Shown here piece by piece: positions 44,050-56,648 of a stretch of DNA of 64,000 nt. Location: assembly GCA_016758965.1 (NCBI GenBank), contig JAEPRB010000005.1, forward strand, positions 372,001 through 436,000, in the 5' to 3' direction. Numbering within the stretch: the first letter of the stretch is position 1; every line of letters begins with the position of its first letter. The stretch comes from Circinella minor (Eukaryota > Mucoromycota > Mucoromycetes > Mucorales > Lichtheimiaceae). The position numbers and the translations under genes are program-made. The notes beneath the pieces were generated by a model, which made no database searches, was not told where the DNA came from, and saw nothing but the letters and a program-made list of their open reading frames with translations.

Positions 44050-44916
44050 ATGGAAGACGACGAACTTCAAGCAATTCGTGCTAAACGTATGGCAGAGTTA
44101 CAAGCTCAAGCTGGAAAATCTTCTGTAATGACATCTTTTTTTTTCTTTTTATTTTAAATACGCGAAAACCTGGAAAGGAAAACTTTTAAACTGATTCTAT
44201 AGATTGTCTTTTATTTTTCTTTATAAAGGGCGGTAGTGGTGGTTTTGATGGATCACCTATGGGTGGTGCTGGTGGTGCCGGTAGTGGAGCATCAGGAAGT
44301 CAAGATGATTCCGAAAAGAAACAGTAAATATACATTGTGTAATATAATTTATTTATTCAATGGAGCTAAAAGATTAAATAATTAATAATAATATAATAGA
44401 CAAATGGAAGACATGCGTCGAAATATGTTGTTCCAAATTTTGGATAATAATGCTCGTGAACGACGTAATGTTCTTTTCTATTTTTTTTCGATTGAGGAGG
44501 AAGGAGTGATATAACCTAGCCTTCCATGATACTGATTTTTTATTGATTATATATGATTTATATACAGTTGCTCGTATCAATATGGTCAAAGCAGATAAAG
44601 CACGTGCAGTAGAAGATTTATTGATTCGATTAGCACAAAGTAATCAGTTACGAAACAAGGTATCAGAACAACAATTGATTGACCTTCTTGGACAAATCAA
44701 TCAACAAGAACCTAGTGCATCACAAACAAAGATTGTTGTAAGTTATATATCAATTTATTAAAAGTAAAAAAAAAAAAAAAGAGAAGGTTTAGGAGGAGGG
44801 AGAAGTGATACAGATGGGGAATTGACGTAATAATAAACTTTATTTATGATGTATTTTTTATATAGTATAACAGACGACGTTTCGATGATGACTCTGATGA
44901 TGATTACGATCTTTAA
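44050..44916 (+). CDS. PDCD5/TFAR19 family protein
   Basis: Five exons: 44050-44124, 44229-44323, 44400-44464, 44568-44737 and 44866-44916. Phases close for 151 codons plus stop. The N-terminus has the family start (EDDELQAIRAKRMAEL). The core carries RRNMLFQILDNNARERLARI, VKADKARAVEDLLIRLAQ and an SEQQLIDLLGQI helix. The C-terminus has the conserved YNRRRFDDDSDDDYDL acidic end. PDCD5 is a small helical nuclear/cytosolic protein found from archaea to animals. In eukaryotes it interacts with the chaperonin TRiC/CCT and with Tip60/p53 in animals. The fungal role is poorly defined. Exon 2 encodes a ~20-residue Gly/Ser/Ala-rich insertion (around residues 26-46) that makes it longer than the usual ~125-135 residues. 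Confidence 0.93.
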
Positions 44917-45040
44917 TTTTATATGCTGGATGGATGGAAACTATTTTCTTTTTAAAAAAAAAATTAAACAAAAAGTAATATCAAAAATATATATATTTTT
45001 TCAAAAAGAATAACAAAATTTGAAATTATTTATTATTATC

Positions 45041-47135
45041 TTATAATGAAATACGAGCAACTTCATCACGCCAAACAGCTTTAGTATCAAATTGACTACC
45101 CAATTTTGTACATAACAAGAATGCACCCGATAATTTCTTATGTAAACCATAAGTTTCATCAGGTGGTGGTGTTAATCGATGACGAAGCATAACAGGAATG
45201 GTATCACGAACACGACCGGTAATGGTTTGTATACCAAAGTCAAAATTATCTGGAGCATCTTTACGGAAAGGTTCACCAAGTACCATCACACTATCAATAT
45301 GTGCTTCTCGCATCACAGAGGTTTCATAACCAGTGACAAACCCTAATTTTTCCGAGAATTCCCAAACACCATCACGATCACCAGCAGCTGCTGCCTTTAA
45401 GATACGACCATATAGTGAAAGAAAATCATCTCCAAATTCTCGACAAGCACCAAAATCCAAAAGTTCCACTTGACCATTACGTGGATTATAGAAGAAGTTG
45501 GACCAATTGGGATCCGTTTGCATGAATCGGAATGAGAATACCTCACGTAAACAAAGTCTCAGCAAACTTTCGCCAAGCTTTTTTTTTTCGTGTTATGCAT
45601 TGTTGATGTTGGTGTCACACGCCGTGAAAGAAGAAAAAAATGAGCAAGATATAAAAACAGAAAACTTTTTTTAAGGGTGGGAGATGTTGTTTGTTTATTT
45701 GTTTTTCTAGTTACCTGATTCCGTAAAGATTGAGATTCTGCTACAGCTTTACTAAGAACTCGGCCCTGGAGCCGTTCCAAAACTAAAACATTTGGACTAC
45801 ATAAATCCTTGTATACTTGTGGAACCTTGTACCGAGCATCATTGCCGATCAATTGATGATATCGTTCCGTATTGTTTGCCTCACGAATATAATCACACTC
45901 CCACGCCAATTCTTGTTTTGTCACTCGGATCGTATTATCCAAGTACATGCCACGGGGTAACAAATTACTAAATGTCAAAATAGCCATCAAATTACTTAAA
46001 TCACTATCGATAGAGTCACGAACACCAGGATATTGGATCTTGATCACTACATTTTCTCCGGTTTTTAATGTAGCTTGATGCACTTGACCAATGGAAGCAG
46101 CAGCAATAGGAACTGGATCAAAGGAGGCAAACTCGGATTGCCAATCTTTTCCTAAATCTTTTGATAAGACATTTTCCATTTGTCGTTGAGGCATATAATT
46201 TGCACTATCATGAACTTTGAGTAGAATTTGTTCGATTTGGGGTGGAATCCAACTTTCAGAATCACTTGCTGCTTGGATCCCTTGAATACTTAACATTTGT
46301 CCCATTTTGAGTGCTGCACCACGCATACGTGATATTTTGTCAACTAATAAATCAACGTTACGTTCGCTAAGAATAACGGATCCTTGGTTGGTCTTGGATA
46401 TGCCAGTAGCACGTTTAATTGATTCGTTAATGGCACCCACACCTAAACCTGTGGCAAGTGTACCATAATGCCATAATCTGCCAAAACGCGTTGTTGGTAT
46501 CCGAGATTCTTTTAATGTTTTACGTTGTTCTAATGGCTTATTACATGGACAGTAAGTATAAAAAAAAGTTATTCCAAGTCAGATAGAGTTCTATTGTTAT
46601 CGGTTGTACACCCGTATACTTTTTCTTTATATACCTCACTTTCTGTAATAGCTTCATAAACAGGTTGGTTGGTTACTGCTTCTAATTGTTCGGCAATTTC
46701 CGCTATTTCTGGATCTACTTTTGTCGTTGTTGTAGCTGTTGTTGTTTGTTTAGTAACTTGTTCAGGTGCATTGTGGTCAGCCACGATTGGTTCGTCATGT
46801 TGCTTGGTTACAAATGGTTCGTCGCATTGGTGCGTCACATTAAATTGCTTGGTTGCATTCGATTCATCAAATGTATTATGTTTCCCAATTGCAGATTCAT
46901 TATGGTGTTCTTGTTGTTGTTGTTGTGATTCAGATCCTGATTGTGATTGCTGTGTGTTTTGTTCCTGAGTTGTTGTTTTTGATACTGTTGGTGTAGGAGT
47001 AATGGGTGTAGGATTGAGTAAACTAGAAGTGACTACATGTTTACAAAGTGCTTCTCGTTGGGTTTCAATAAATACACACCCCACTCTAGTAATGGCAGAT
47101 GCAACACCATAAAGATCGGCAACGTTACGCGACAT
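45041..47135 (-). CDS. coq8: Coq8/ADCK3 atypical kinase (ABC1 family)
   Basis: Three exons: 47135-46635, 46536-45715 and 45577-45041. Phases close for 619 codons plus stop. Residues 1-165 are a variable N-terminal part with T/Q-rich low complexity (mitochondrial targeting region by inference). The ABC1/UbiB core carries ALKMGQMLSIQ (the invariant KxGQ motif), an alanine-rich loop AAASIGQVHQAT in place of a glycine loop, VVIKIQYPGV with the nucleotide-binding Lys, ECDYIREANN, TDPNWSNF as catalytic-loop region and LLDFGACREF (DFG metal site). Family role: mitochondrial inner-membrane ATPase needed for assembly of the coenzyme Q biosynthetic complex. Exon 1's donor follows ITESE; the downstream reading VYKEK to a stop is intronic. 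It converges with PDCD5, with 124 bp between stop codons. Confidence 0.92.
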
Positions 47136-48114
47136 GGTATTTTTTTTAGCACCCCCCCAGTTCTATGCAAACAAGTGTGTGTTTTCCAGGCAAAAGAACA
47201 AAAAAAAAAGGTTTGACAGGCCCTAAATTATTCAATCACAGCGAAAATTCTTTAATTCTGAGTGTTTTGCATGATCATATGTTTTATTTTTTTAATACAA
47301 AGAGAATAAGGAACTAAAGACCATTTGAAAAAGTATTGTTTTATTAGTTATATTTTCTACTTCGTACATTTATCATTGCACATGCCAAAAAAAAAAGTCT
47401 TTTACCCTTTACCAATAGGTTTACTCTTTTACAAAAAATAATTAAATCCAAGTTTCATCTAATAAGCAGTAGTAATGGTTTCATGTTAATTAATAATATA
47501 TAAGTCAACATTGCATATTAGACTTTTGAAGATATAGGCATTATCTACGTATAGCTGAATGAAAATGTTACCCCGAACTTCTGCAACCGCAGCGTTTGCA
47601 AAACACTCAAGCTATCTTTTCTTTGTACCTATTATACAGTATTAATTTACATATTAATTTACATTTTAATAAAATCCAATAGTTCCCTTAATGACTTTCA
47701 ATAGTAATTCTCATCTCTTTTTAAATACAGCAGGCTATTAATATGTACAACTATCACATCCTTTAATTGTTCAAACTACGAGTTGCAAAAGCTAATGGTG
47801 TCTGTCCATTGAAAACCTGCTTCAAAAAGCGCAACTCTTCATTATTCTTTTTCTTGTTTGTGTTTCTTTGGTAATGATCTTGCTTGGGAATGTTCCAACA
47901 AATGATTTTTTTTAATAGCTATTTTTTACAGATACTTCACAGATATGCAAAAAATAAAAAGTTAAACAGGACCCTGATTTGTTCCAGCAAATTTTTCTTT
48001 TGTGCAAAATAGCGAGGTTACACAGATCTACCACTACCTTCCTATACTGTTTTATTTTTCTTTTTGCTTTTTCGCTTTTTACTCTTTCTTGCCTTATATT
48101 CTAAAAGTTTTGTC
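47136..48114. other. Intergenic region between divergent genes
   Basis: About 1 kb separating the Coq8 start (-) and the F-box gene start (+). AT-rich. An upstream in-frame ATG at 48064 would add 17 hydrophobic residues to the F-box protein. I prefer the ATG at 48115 because those residues come from a T-rich leader. No other gene was seen. Confidence 0.5.
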
Positions 48115-50597
48115 ATGGGTACACGTGAGCTACAAGCATCAACTCAACCTAGCAACTCTTCTTCAAATTTATCTTCAAGATTGAATGATCTTGATATTAC
48201 CTCTACTATAAAGGCATTTCAAGATGGTAAAAAAGCTCACGCGTCCAAGAAATATCCTGACGCGATTGACTACTATACGCAGGCACTTAATCATTTGAAG
48301 ACCGATCTTGAATCTGTCATTCTATTACATCGTGCAGCTGCTTATGAGCAGCAACAAGAACATGAACTAGTTATCAGGGATACTGAACTTGCTTATACCA
48401 ATAACAATACTGAGGTCTCGGATGATTATATCGTTCATGCAAACGCGTTATCGTTGGATAAAAAACACAAGGAAGCTTTAGAAACATATGAAGCCGGACT
48501 GACTACATCAACAAACAATAGTAGCGATAATCAACATATGAATAAACCACTTAATGAAAAACGTCAAGAGCTTTTTCAGGCTTTACCAAATGGAATTATC
48601 TCAACCATCGTTTCTAATTTGTCTATAAAAGATCGAATTCGACTCAGTATGGCTTCGCGTTCATGGAATACATTTATACATCAATGGCAATCTACATGCT
48701 ACAATGTTAACATGCATCAAGATTTATCAATTGATCCGAGTATCAATAAGAAAATTCTTAATGCTATACCTGAAGATGAGCTTAAAAGTATTATTCTTGG
48801 AATGAGTGATCAAGATATTGCCCGTAATGGCATTCCTGCTTATTTTTTAAATATTATCGATAATTCTAAATTAAGCAAAATTAACTCACTAGGTAGTAAT
48901 AACAAGGAATTATATGGAAGGGAGTAAATAAAGAAAAAAAAAAGTGGAAGAAAACGGTGTATTATATATATCTATACCTTTATGTTATTTGATAACTAAC
49001 ATTTGATTATTGAACATTTATAGAAACCGGATATTCTGACATAAAGCAATTGGAAAATGTCTTGAAACGTAATAGTGATAGCCTCACAAGTTTAATCTTA
49101 CACTCTACACCTCAAAATTACCAGAACCTAAGAAAGACCCACAACATGGTCATACGTACCGCTCCAGATCTACGTTCTTTTAAGCAATATTTTAATCATA
49201 AGAATAGTGGTGGAGATAGCGTTATGGGCCAGGAAGAAGCACAGCAACAGCAACTACCAAGTATCCCAGCCCAACTTTCATCATCAAGCTTACATCTTAC
49301 AGAACTCACCGTGGCAAATGAAATAAAAATTGATACCTTGATAAGGTTACTTAAACGGACTCCTCATTTACAAAAATTATCTCTCAATAGCATTATTTAC
49401 CCGAATTGCATGAAGGTGCTGCAAACAATTTGTAACGTCTGTCCGGATATCCAACAGTTTCACCACGTTGATATGAGAAAATATCCCAGCTGTGTTACCA
49501 AATACACCTTACCAAGCAACGAAAGTGACTCTACTTCTTTCTCAATGGGTCTAAAAGAGCTAACGCTTGAGTATTTTCCAATGGAGGCTGAAATCTTCGA
49601 CGATGACGATGTTTACAATATATTTCAAAAATACCACGATACCCTAGAAACTATTGAGATCAATGCCATGGAACTACCTTTACGATTCAATTGCTTGGAT
49701 AAACTTTCTGTTCTTGGTGCTCCTCGACTTAAAAAACTTGTTTTAGATTTTTACAATAATCAAAATATTTCAACTAATACAATCATGATGATAATTAATG
49801 GCGCAAAAAATCTCCAAGATCTTACCATTATCGGCACGAATTTTTGGGAACAGAAAATCTTTAACGCACTGGCAAAACTTAAGGATTTACGAAAGCTTAC
49901 CATTGGACGAGCACATACACAATTTGATTTGGATACTCATGGATATCTTGACGAAGATCCGGAAGAAGATCTGGAAGAAGAATACTGCGGAGTTATGCTC
50001 AAGGGTAGTTGGTTCGCTCCGTTGTTTTCTTCCAAAAAGTTGATACAGTTCACCTATCATCAAACAGAGTTATCTGGTGAGGCATTTTTGCTGGATCTAG
50101 CACCATATATTGCAAAATCAAGCATTCAAGAACTCAATCTGGGAACATGGATTGAGGATGACAAAACACTGGACGAATTTTTAAATAAGTTGGGAAATGA
50201 TAATCACACATTACGTTGGGTTTCCCTTTGGCTTGATTTCAAATATGAGGCTGAAGATATTGCGAAATTTTCAAGGATTAAGAACTTGTCGTATCTTAAC
50301 CTTGTAGATATCACCTCGGATCCAAAACCGTTTGGAAAAGATATGTTATCACATTTGTTTCAAGAGCTTCAAAAACGTGATAAATTTGCTTATGTGTCTT
50401 TTGAAAACCAAAAAAGAACTTCCCGCATCAAAGGATATACACATGGATCGTCATCGCTATCATCGACGTCTTCTTCAACAAACAAGTTAGGTAATTGGCA
50501 AAATTCTGTACTTCAAGAGATAGATCCTCCCTCCAAAGAAGAGATCGAAGACGATTCGGATAATTATGAACCAGTCTATCTCACAATGACATGGTAA
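48115..50597 (+). CDS. TPR and F-box protein with LRR-like C-terminal region
   Basis: Two exons: 48115-48892 and 49024-50597. The in-frame donor is CTAG|GTAGTA, joining to TATAG|AAACC, giving 783 codons plus stop. The later GTAAAT at 48924 would break the frame. Residues ~28-150 are TPR-like (FQDGKKAHASKKYPDAIDYYTQAL, then LHRAAAYEQQQEHELVIRDTELA). An F-box follows at ~165-200 (LFQALPNGIISTIVSNL, then RIRLSMASRSWNTFI). The rest contains repeated Leu-rich segments (LTELTVANEI, LQKLSLNSI, LKELTLEYF, LRKLTIGRA, IQELNLGTW) typical of F-box LRR adaptors. Such proteins are usually substrate receptors of SCF ubiquitin ligases, with the F-box binding Skp1. TPR/F-box/LRR proteins form large expanded families in Mucoromycota (family knowledge). 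Confidence 0.85.
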
Positions 50598-52370
50598 TAA
50601 TTGGCGAAGAAAACACATTATCTCATAACTTTTCTTTCATACGTACTGTAAGATAACATATATTGATTTCACTGTATTTTTAAAATTTCCTTTAACTCAT
50701 TCCTATAAATGTATAACTCATAATTATGGCAACAGTAACCGACTGAAAATATACAAAGAGTGTCTTTAAATAGACACTTCACTTTATCTTACGTAATTGT
50801 TTGTCCCGTTAACCCGATGTATTGAAAGCGTGACACAGTTTATTATTTTAACCCAGTACCATTTCTTCTCTTTTTCCACGAGTTTTATCATTACTTTTTA
50901 AATAAAATACAAATATATATCTAATGAGAGAATATTATATTATATACATAATTCTATTTTTAATACAAGAGTAGTAATTTTGGCAAACAATAGAGAATTA
51001 AAATATTGATAGTTGTTACTCCATCTACTGTTACCTCTCTTGAAGTTTTTTATAGTAGTAGAGATATACAATTTTTATTATCTTTATAAAATGGATAGTC
51101 AGTATAACTCTCTTCGACTCCTTGATATAAGACTAGACGGTGGCATTTATTCAGCGTAAAGTCATATTTGAGATGTTTAGTTGCTAAGATCCAGATTAGC
51201 AGTAAGTACTCGTCCGGTGGTAATAAAAAAAACCCAGTTTCCTTGACAATCTTTGCAGGTGATTCTGGCTTGGTAGTATAACCTTTTGTAGAAATGAAAA
51301 AAATATTATACATATAATCCATGGAATGTGTCAAGATTCTGTTCCACTCCTGTACTGCTACTCAAAATTATCACGCGGCTCGATAAAATGAGTATAATGT
51401 ATCAAATAAGGCTTTATCTAGATAAAGTTGTAATCCCCCCCCCCCAATTTTCATAATATGTGATACCGTCACATTATCGCATTAGAAAAGAAAATAATGT
51501 TATTGCATAGTACAAAACGAATAAAATTTAATAGTTTACTTATGCCTGCAATCTTAACGCAAATTACAATCCAATGTAGAAAATACTGTCACGCATGTAT
51601 ATCATTTGGCAGCTTAGTTAGTAATTGGAACTTTTCATCCTAGAGTCAATAGGTTCATTCAATTAATAGCCCACTACATGATAACGACTGAAGAATTACA
51701 CACCCAGAAAAAAAAGCAATTTGCTTTTCATTTATTTTATCACTATTATCACAAATATTAATATAATACGTAGTTTTATTTGCTCTCATCCAAGTTAATA
51801 AGTATCAGCTCAAGTACCGTATTGCCATGACACATTTAACTCGATTCCGAAGTTCTGATGATCAACCAGTCAACTATTAAAAAAATCGCATGTTAAAAGG
51901 AGAATACAAACAAAAAAATATCAAATGCAAGCACATTAACAATCAAGCTGATGACAAGATCAACAGTAATTTCTACAACAATTACAGTTATGATCCTGCC
52001 AGCTTATGTAGTACGTATTACAACTGATGAGGGAAGAAGTGCTATAGAACAGAAAAAGTATTATCTTTTTCATGTGTATTATACTTTTTCCTTACTATAT
52101 CTACATTATTAACAATTTCTTGTTAACATAAATAATATTATATCATATACAGTAACACATTTTATTATTTCTCATAAAGCATACATAACAAAATTTATCA
52201 CAGTTTTAGTAGTTATAATAAATATACAAAAGTAAAAATAAATGTCGTTTCCTATGTTTTAGTATAACTAACATGTTTCAACTTGTACAGGTCGGAAGAG
52301 GGGGTAGCCACTATATACGTAGTGTTATATAGTAAGGAGTCCACACATGCTTCCAAATGAAATATCAATT
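50598..52370. other. Intergenic region with a possible exon relic
   Basis: About 1.8 kb. On the minus strand near 51290-51050 an open stretch (SPAKIVKETGFFLLPPDEYLL and following) is preceded by a pyrimidine-rich tract plus AAAAG, like a splice acceptor. No recognisable partner exon was found upstream before in-frame stops. It could be the last exon of a decayed gene. The rest is AT-rich. Confidence 0.4.
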
Positions 52371-52691
52371 TTATCTTCGGAATAAAAGGTAATCGATCTT
52401 GCTGGCTTCATGCGATGAGGCATCAGCATTGACAGGCCGACCATTTAGGGAATGGATAAAATCTGTGGGTCTCGTTTCCAAGCTTCTTGTAGTAGATGAT
52501 TGACGTTCTTCTTCGACATTCTTAGAATGAATGATGGTACTGTCATCATTAATAATAGTAGAGCTATCATCATCGTTATAATATGAGGCTTCAATTTGTT
52601 TGGAGCCATTATCACGGCGAACATCAAATACAACTTGATTGCTAGCTTGTTTGTTTGTTTCAACAGCTTGATTTGATTTTTGATATGACAT
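52371..52691 (-). CDS. Small orphan protein A (shares C-terminal motif with the gene at 54949)
   Basis: Single exon, 106 codons plus stop. Hydrophilic: an S/Q/N-rich start (MSYQKSNQAVETNKQASNQ) and an acidic Asp/Ser/Thr middle. The C-terminal ~25 residues contain a FIHSLNGRPVNADAS block and end SKIDYLLFRR. No signal peptide, membrane segment or known domain. The end closely parallels the protein at 54949-55236 (RPV[N/D]A, then K-x-DYL and a final Arg), so I consider the two homologous and the frame real. Function unknown. Shadow frames overlap it on the same strand. Confidence 0.6.
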   Translation of the reverse strand: MSYQKSNQAVETNKQASNQVVFDVRRDNGSKQIEASYYNDDDSSTIINDDSTIIHSKNVEEERQSSTTRSLETRPTDFIHSLNGRPVNADASSHEASKIDYLLFRR

Positions 52692-54948
52692 GGCTGATTT
52701 TTTGGTTTTTGTTAGAAAAGATTGTTTAGATCTTGATATTCAAGATTTTAATGACTATATATACTTTTATTTGGTTTTGCCATCTATGACCTATCCACGG
52801 AATGATGGGGCAACAATTATAAACTTTAATTGGGTCCCATCCATGGTAAGTGGTTTTATTGCATTTCTTGCCACAAAACAATTTTCCTTCTTAGACCTAT
52901 GATCGATAAACCATTTATTATTAATCATTATCACAGGACTAAAATCCAATCAAGAAAGAAAAAGAGAACTACATATTTTGATGACAGATTTTGGTTACCT
53001 GGTCGGAATGAAAACAAGATAGGGGAGTTATTTTAAGCAATTCTTCTTGCTGCGCATCAAAGGCGCTTACTATTTGGCGCATCGTCTGTGCTGGAATAAG
53101 ATACCTAAAAGTTACAAATAGGGAAACTGAACAACCCAGCCATGATACAACAACAATACAAATTTATATCTCATGACCCTGTTGATCCGATTTTACTTTT
53201 TTATTCTTGTTCTATAAAATACAATAGTGCGGGGTATGCTGAAGATACGTAATTACTTAGAAGTATTCTATAGTGAAATATTAGAGAGCAATAAATAAAT
53301 AAAGAGTACGTACGTAGACAATATAATTTGAACACACCCATTGCTGAAATTATGTGGAAAATTCTTTATATCTTTTCAAGGTAGGGTATACATATTTTAT
53401 GATTTTAGTTTATTTTTATCTGTGCCAACTAACAAAAGCTATGTGCTTTGGTATTAACACCTATCATTGGGGACTTAAATCCGTTGTCTCGGCGAACATT
53501 GTTCTTGACAGGTAACTAAATGTGTAACTTTTCATTATATAGCTCACCATTACAATTGCCACGCATACTGGTGTCACTCGTTTGACGTTCAAAACTATGT
53601 TTTTACAATGATCTGATATTAAGCCATTATTTAAGAGAAAGAATGCTCTTCCAAATACTGTTAAGTAGTTTAGAATATCTGAACTGTTAAATCAGCTTTG
53701 CATCTCTGTTTGTTTTAGAATCTGAGAGAAAATACTCACCTATACACGAAAATGATCCGTAAAAGCGCGATCCCATATTTTGATCACGAACACTGGGACA
53801 TGGCGTAAGATCAGAAACACAAAATAAAATTCCTTCTTTGGGTTTATTTGGTTACTTATTGTAAGAATTTTCACTATTCTTTTCTTGCGTCAGAAAATTA
53901 TATATTATTAATCATAATTAAAGGCGCTTCTAAAAACAAACAACCATGACGCGTAAGTAAACGATTTTGGATTAAGCTGTTTGTTTGTATATAAAAATAT
54001 ATGTACTTGCTTATTTTGACCTACATATACCGATTTCAGCCACAGCCTGCCGACCTGGAGTACTGATGATCAAAGAAAGTGTTTGAGAGATTCAATTAGC
54101 AGGACAACTAGAAACTCCTCAGAATATATGTACACAAACTACATATATACTTGATATATCACATAAATTAGATCGAATTATATATACACTTCGATATAAT
54201 CTAGTGCTGGAAAAATAAGACAGTGCAGGAAAACTTTTTTGTTCGCGTTAGATATATACTCTTACACTTCAAACAAGAAACAAGTTGTAGAAAAGTTCAC
54301 AATAATACTGGCATTAAAGTATTCTTTAAGAAATAAAGTTGAATCAAAATCACAGTTTATCGGTATGAATAGCATTATTAACAAGAACCAACAAATTCAT
54401 TGAAATACCAAATAAGCTTTCAAGGTAGGCTATTATCTCATTTTTTTTTTTTATCTAACTTGGTAAATTTGCTTCCATCACGCGAAAACAATAAGAGTAG
54501 AATAGCTGCAATATAATATTTGATACAATTACCAAAAACTGATCAGTTTTTCAGTAGCATAAAAATATGGTTTTGATTGATATTCGTGTGTTGCTCCTAC
54601 TTTAAATTAACTAATTCAAGAAAATTACATAATTTCATACTGGTAGCTTCTAGTAGCTCATATATATTTAGTACAAGCATGTAATCGACGTAAAAAAAAT
54701 CTTCTTTCTTTTTGGACAAACACTGTAAATCCAATATTTAGAGAAGACGAAGCAATTTGATTTTTTATTAATACGTAACATCATTGTAGGAAAGATAATC
54801 ATTGTTATACTTTTGAAACATTTTACTACGTAGCATATTATATATAAATGAGCATATATATATATATAATAAATCAACTTTAATATCAATTTTGCTTTTG
54901 TTACAGTTAAGTTATTTCAGCAATATATATATATATGTATGTATGTAT
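52692..54948. other. Intergenic region
   Basis: About 2.3 kb between the two small orphan genes. AT-rich. Short frames on the plus strand (52690-53036) look non-coding. No gene supported. Confidence 0.5.
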
Positions 54949-55236
54949 TTAACGAATTGAAAGATAGTCAGCCTTAACGTTGTAGGGAGTAGCATCAACG
55001 GGACGACGAGGAATCAAACCCCGGAAAAACCTCTTTGCATTCTTTATTAAACGGCTTGAGTATGATAACATGACTTTTTGTTCTTCAGTAGTATCACTAA
55101 CAATGCTAATGGATTTACTTGCACCAGGAGGAGTATAGCAAAAAGTGGTTCGATTAGACGCCTTCAAAGAAGAACCATCCTTGAATCGGTTTGCATCAAT
55201 GGCTTGATGAAAGTTTTGTTGTGTATGAACAGACAT
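54949..55236 (-). CDS. Small orphan protein B (paralogue-like to the gene at 52371)
   Basis: Single exon, 95 codons plus stop. It starts MSVHTQQNFHQAIDANRF, is basic in the middle and ends with RFFRGLIPRRPVDATPY, then VKADYLSIR. There is no signal peptide, transmembrane helix or recognised family. The C-terminal block matches the protein at 52371 (F-x2-L, RPV[N/D]A, K-x-DYL, terminal Arg), while the N-termini and middles differ. Both lie on the minus strand ~2.3 kb apart, in otherwise empty DNA. A short conserved C-terminal tail on a divergent body suggests a linear interaction motif (inference). Confidence 0.6.
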   Translation of the reverse strand: MSVHTQQNFHQAIDANRFKDGSSLKASNRTTFCYTPPGASKSISIVSDTTEEQKVMLSYSSRLIKNAKRFFRGLIPRRPVDATPYNVKADYLSIR

Positions 55237-56092
55237 TAATTGTCGTTTTCAATGTAAAAAGAAAAAGTCTTCAAATTTTGATGTCTGGTGACTTTTTGAT
55301 CCGAGATGTATTCGATAAAATTTGGTAAAATTATATAAAACGTGGTGGCTATATGACAAACACTATTTTAAGTGTGACTCATTATTAAGCTGTAAAATTG
55401 GTTTTTAATCCGCGGCTTTTGATTTTTACCACTCTGGATTCATGCGATTGCGGAACATCATCCATGCGCAAAAAAGAGTCAGTGAAAACATAGTTACACG
55501 AGATTTATTTTGATCTACTTAATCACCTGAAAGCTACTGCGGCGGTGCACTGCTGAATAAGCATTCGCTCTATGGTAATGGAATCACGTAGAACTATTAA
55601 AGCTACGGATGGTTTACAGCAATTAAGGGATCGACCTTTGGATCCATACATTTTTGTTAATATGGTCCAGAACCGATATTGATAGCATATGTTATAGCGT
55701 AGACAATAAATTCAAAACCAGGTAATAAAACTAAGAATTGATTCAAGACTGGTCATATAGCACATCATACTGCTAGTACGTCTCAATGATTTGATGGAAG
55801 AGCAAAAACTTAACCAAAGAGTTATTATAGTTGACTAATAGTGATCAAGAGTTCTGTCAAATTAGAAACATTTTTTTAATTGTATGCTACTACTACTATT
55901 GAGTTTAGTTAGACAGATAGATAAATAACAAGAGCTGCTTTTGGATTACATAGTCATCCAATTACTATATTGACGTCTTTCACGCACAGTATCATATTCA
56001 GACTAATTCCATATTTACATTACGTACCATTCAAGCATGAAAAACATATTGAAAACATCAGTACAGTCCTAAAGTAGCAAAGAGGGGCTGAA
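55237..56092. other. Intergenic region
   Basis: About 0.85 kb. Probable promoter of small orphan B in its left part. No gene recognised. Confidence 0.45.
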
Positions 56093-56407
56093 ATGTCACA
56101 ACTAGAAAATAATACACCAGTCATAGGTACCAAAACCGAGGCTGCCTTTGATGAAATACTGATATGGAAAACCAACTGCCCTTACAAAACTATATATTCA
56201 AATTGTTGTTTGGCCGAAGATATTGATTTTAAAATGACTCAATTGATAAGCAGCCCTACAGAAATCATGTTGCTTGAAAATGACTCGGTGTTCATTACCA
56301 ATATGCTGAATTTACTCCACCAATTTTCCTTTTCCTATACGATAATATCTCGAGAATTACTAAAGCTCGTATCAGTACATTTTGGTAAGAGTATACTTTC
56401 TAGTTGA
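56093..56407 (+). CDS. Possible small hypothetical gene or first exon
   Basis: Open frame of 104 codons from an ATG, not low complexity (contains TEAAFDEILIWKTNCPY and ITNMLNLLHQFSFSY). It runs into a good donor (TTTG|GTAAGAG, near 56384-56390), so it might be exon 1 of a spliced gene. I could not find a convincing second exon before the 3' end of the RMI1-like gene at 56649. No family is recognised. Treat as tentative. Confidence 0.25.
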   Translation: MSQLENNTPVIGTKTEAAFDEILIWKTNCPYKTIYSNCCLAEDIDFKMTQLISSPTEIMLLENDSVFITNMLNLLHQFSFSYTIISRELLKLVSVHFGKSILSS

Positions 56408-56648
56408 AAACAAAATATCCAATTTTCATAAAAGTAAACCATCACTGCTAGCATATGAAGTAACCGATAAAATTCATTCCCTACGACAATGTGTACACTT
56501 CCATAATAGTAGATGCATAATGCCAGTAGGCCTTTCACACTCCCCATCCCTTGTTATACACTATTATGAATATTGATATAATCAATGTACACTTGTATCG
56601 CAAATGCATATAGAAAAAAAAGGGATTATTTTCTCATTGTTTCTTTTA

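Noticed and set aside
46669..46968. Cys/Val-rich plus-strand frames resembling a secreted Cys-rich peptide
   Set aside because: Antisense of the T/Q-rich N-terminal part of the Coq8 gene, whose frame and splice sites are coherent.
48064..48114. Upstream ATG giving the F-box protein a hydrophobic N-terminal extension
   Set aside because: The extension is encoded by a T-rich leader. The ATG at 48115 sits directly before the TPR region and suits a cytosolic/nuclear SCF adaptor.
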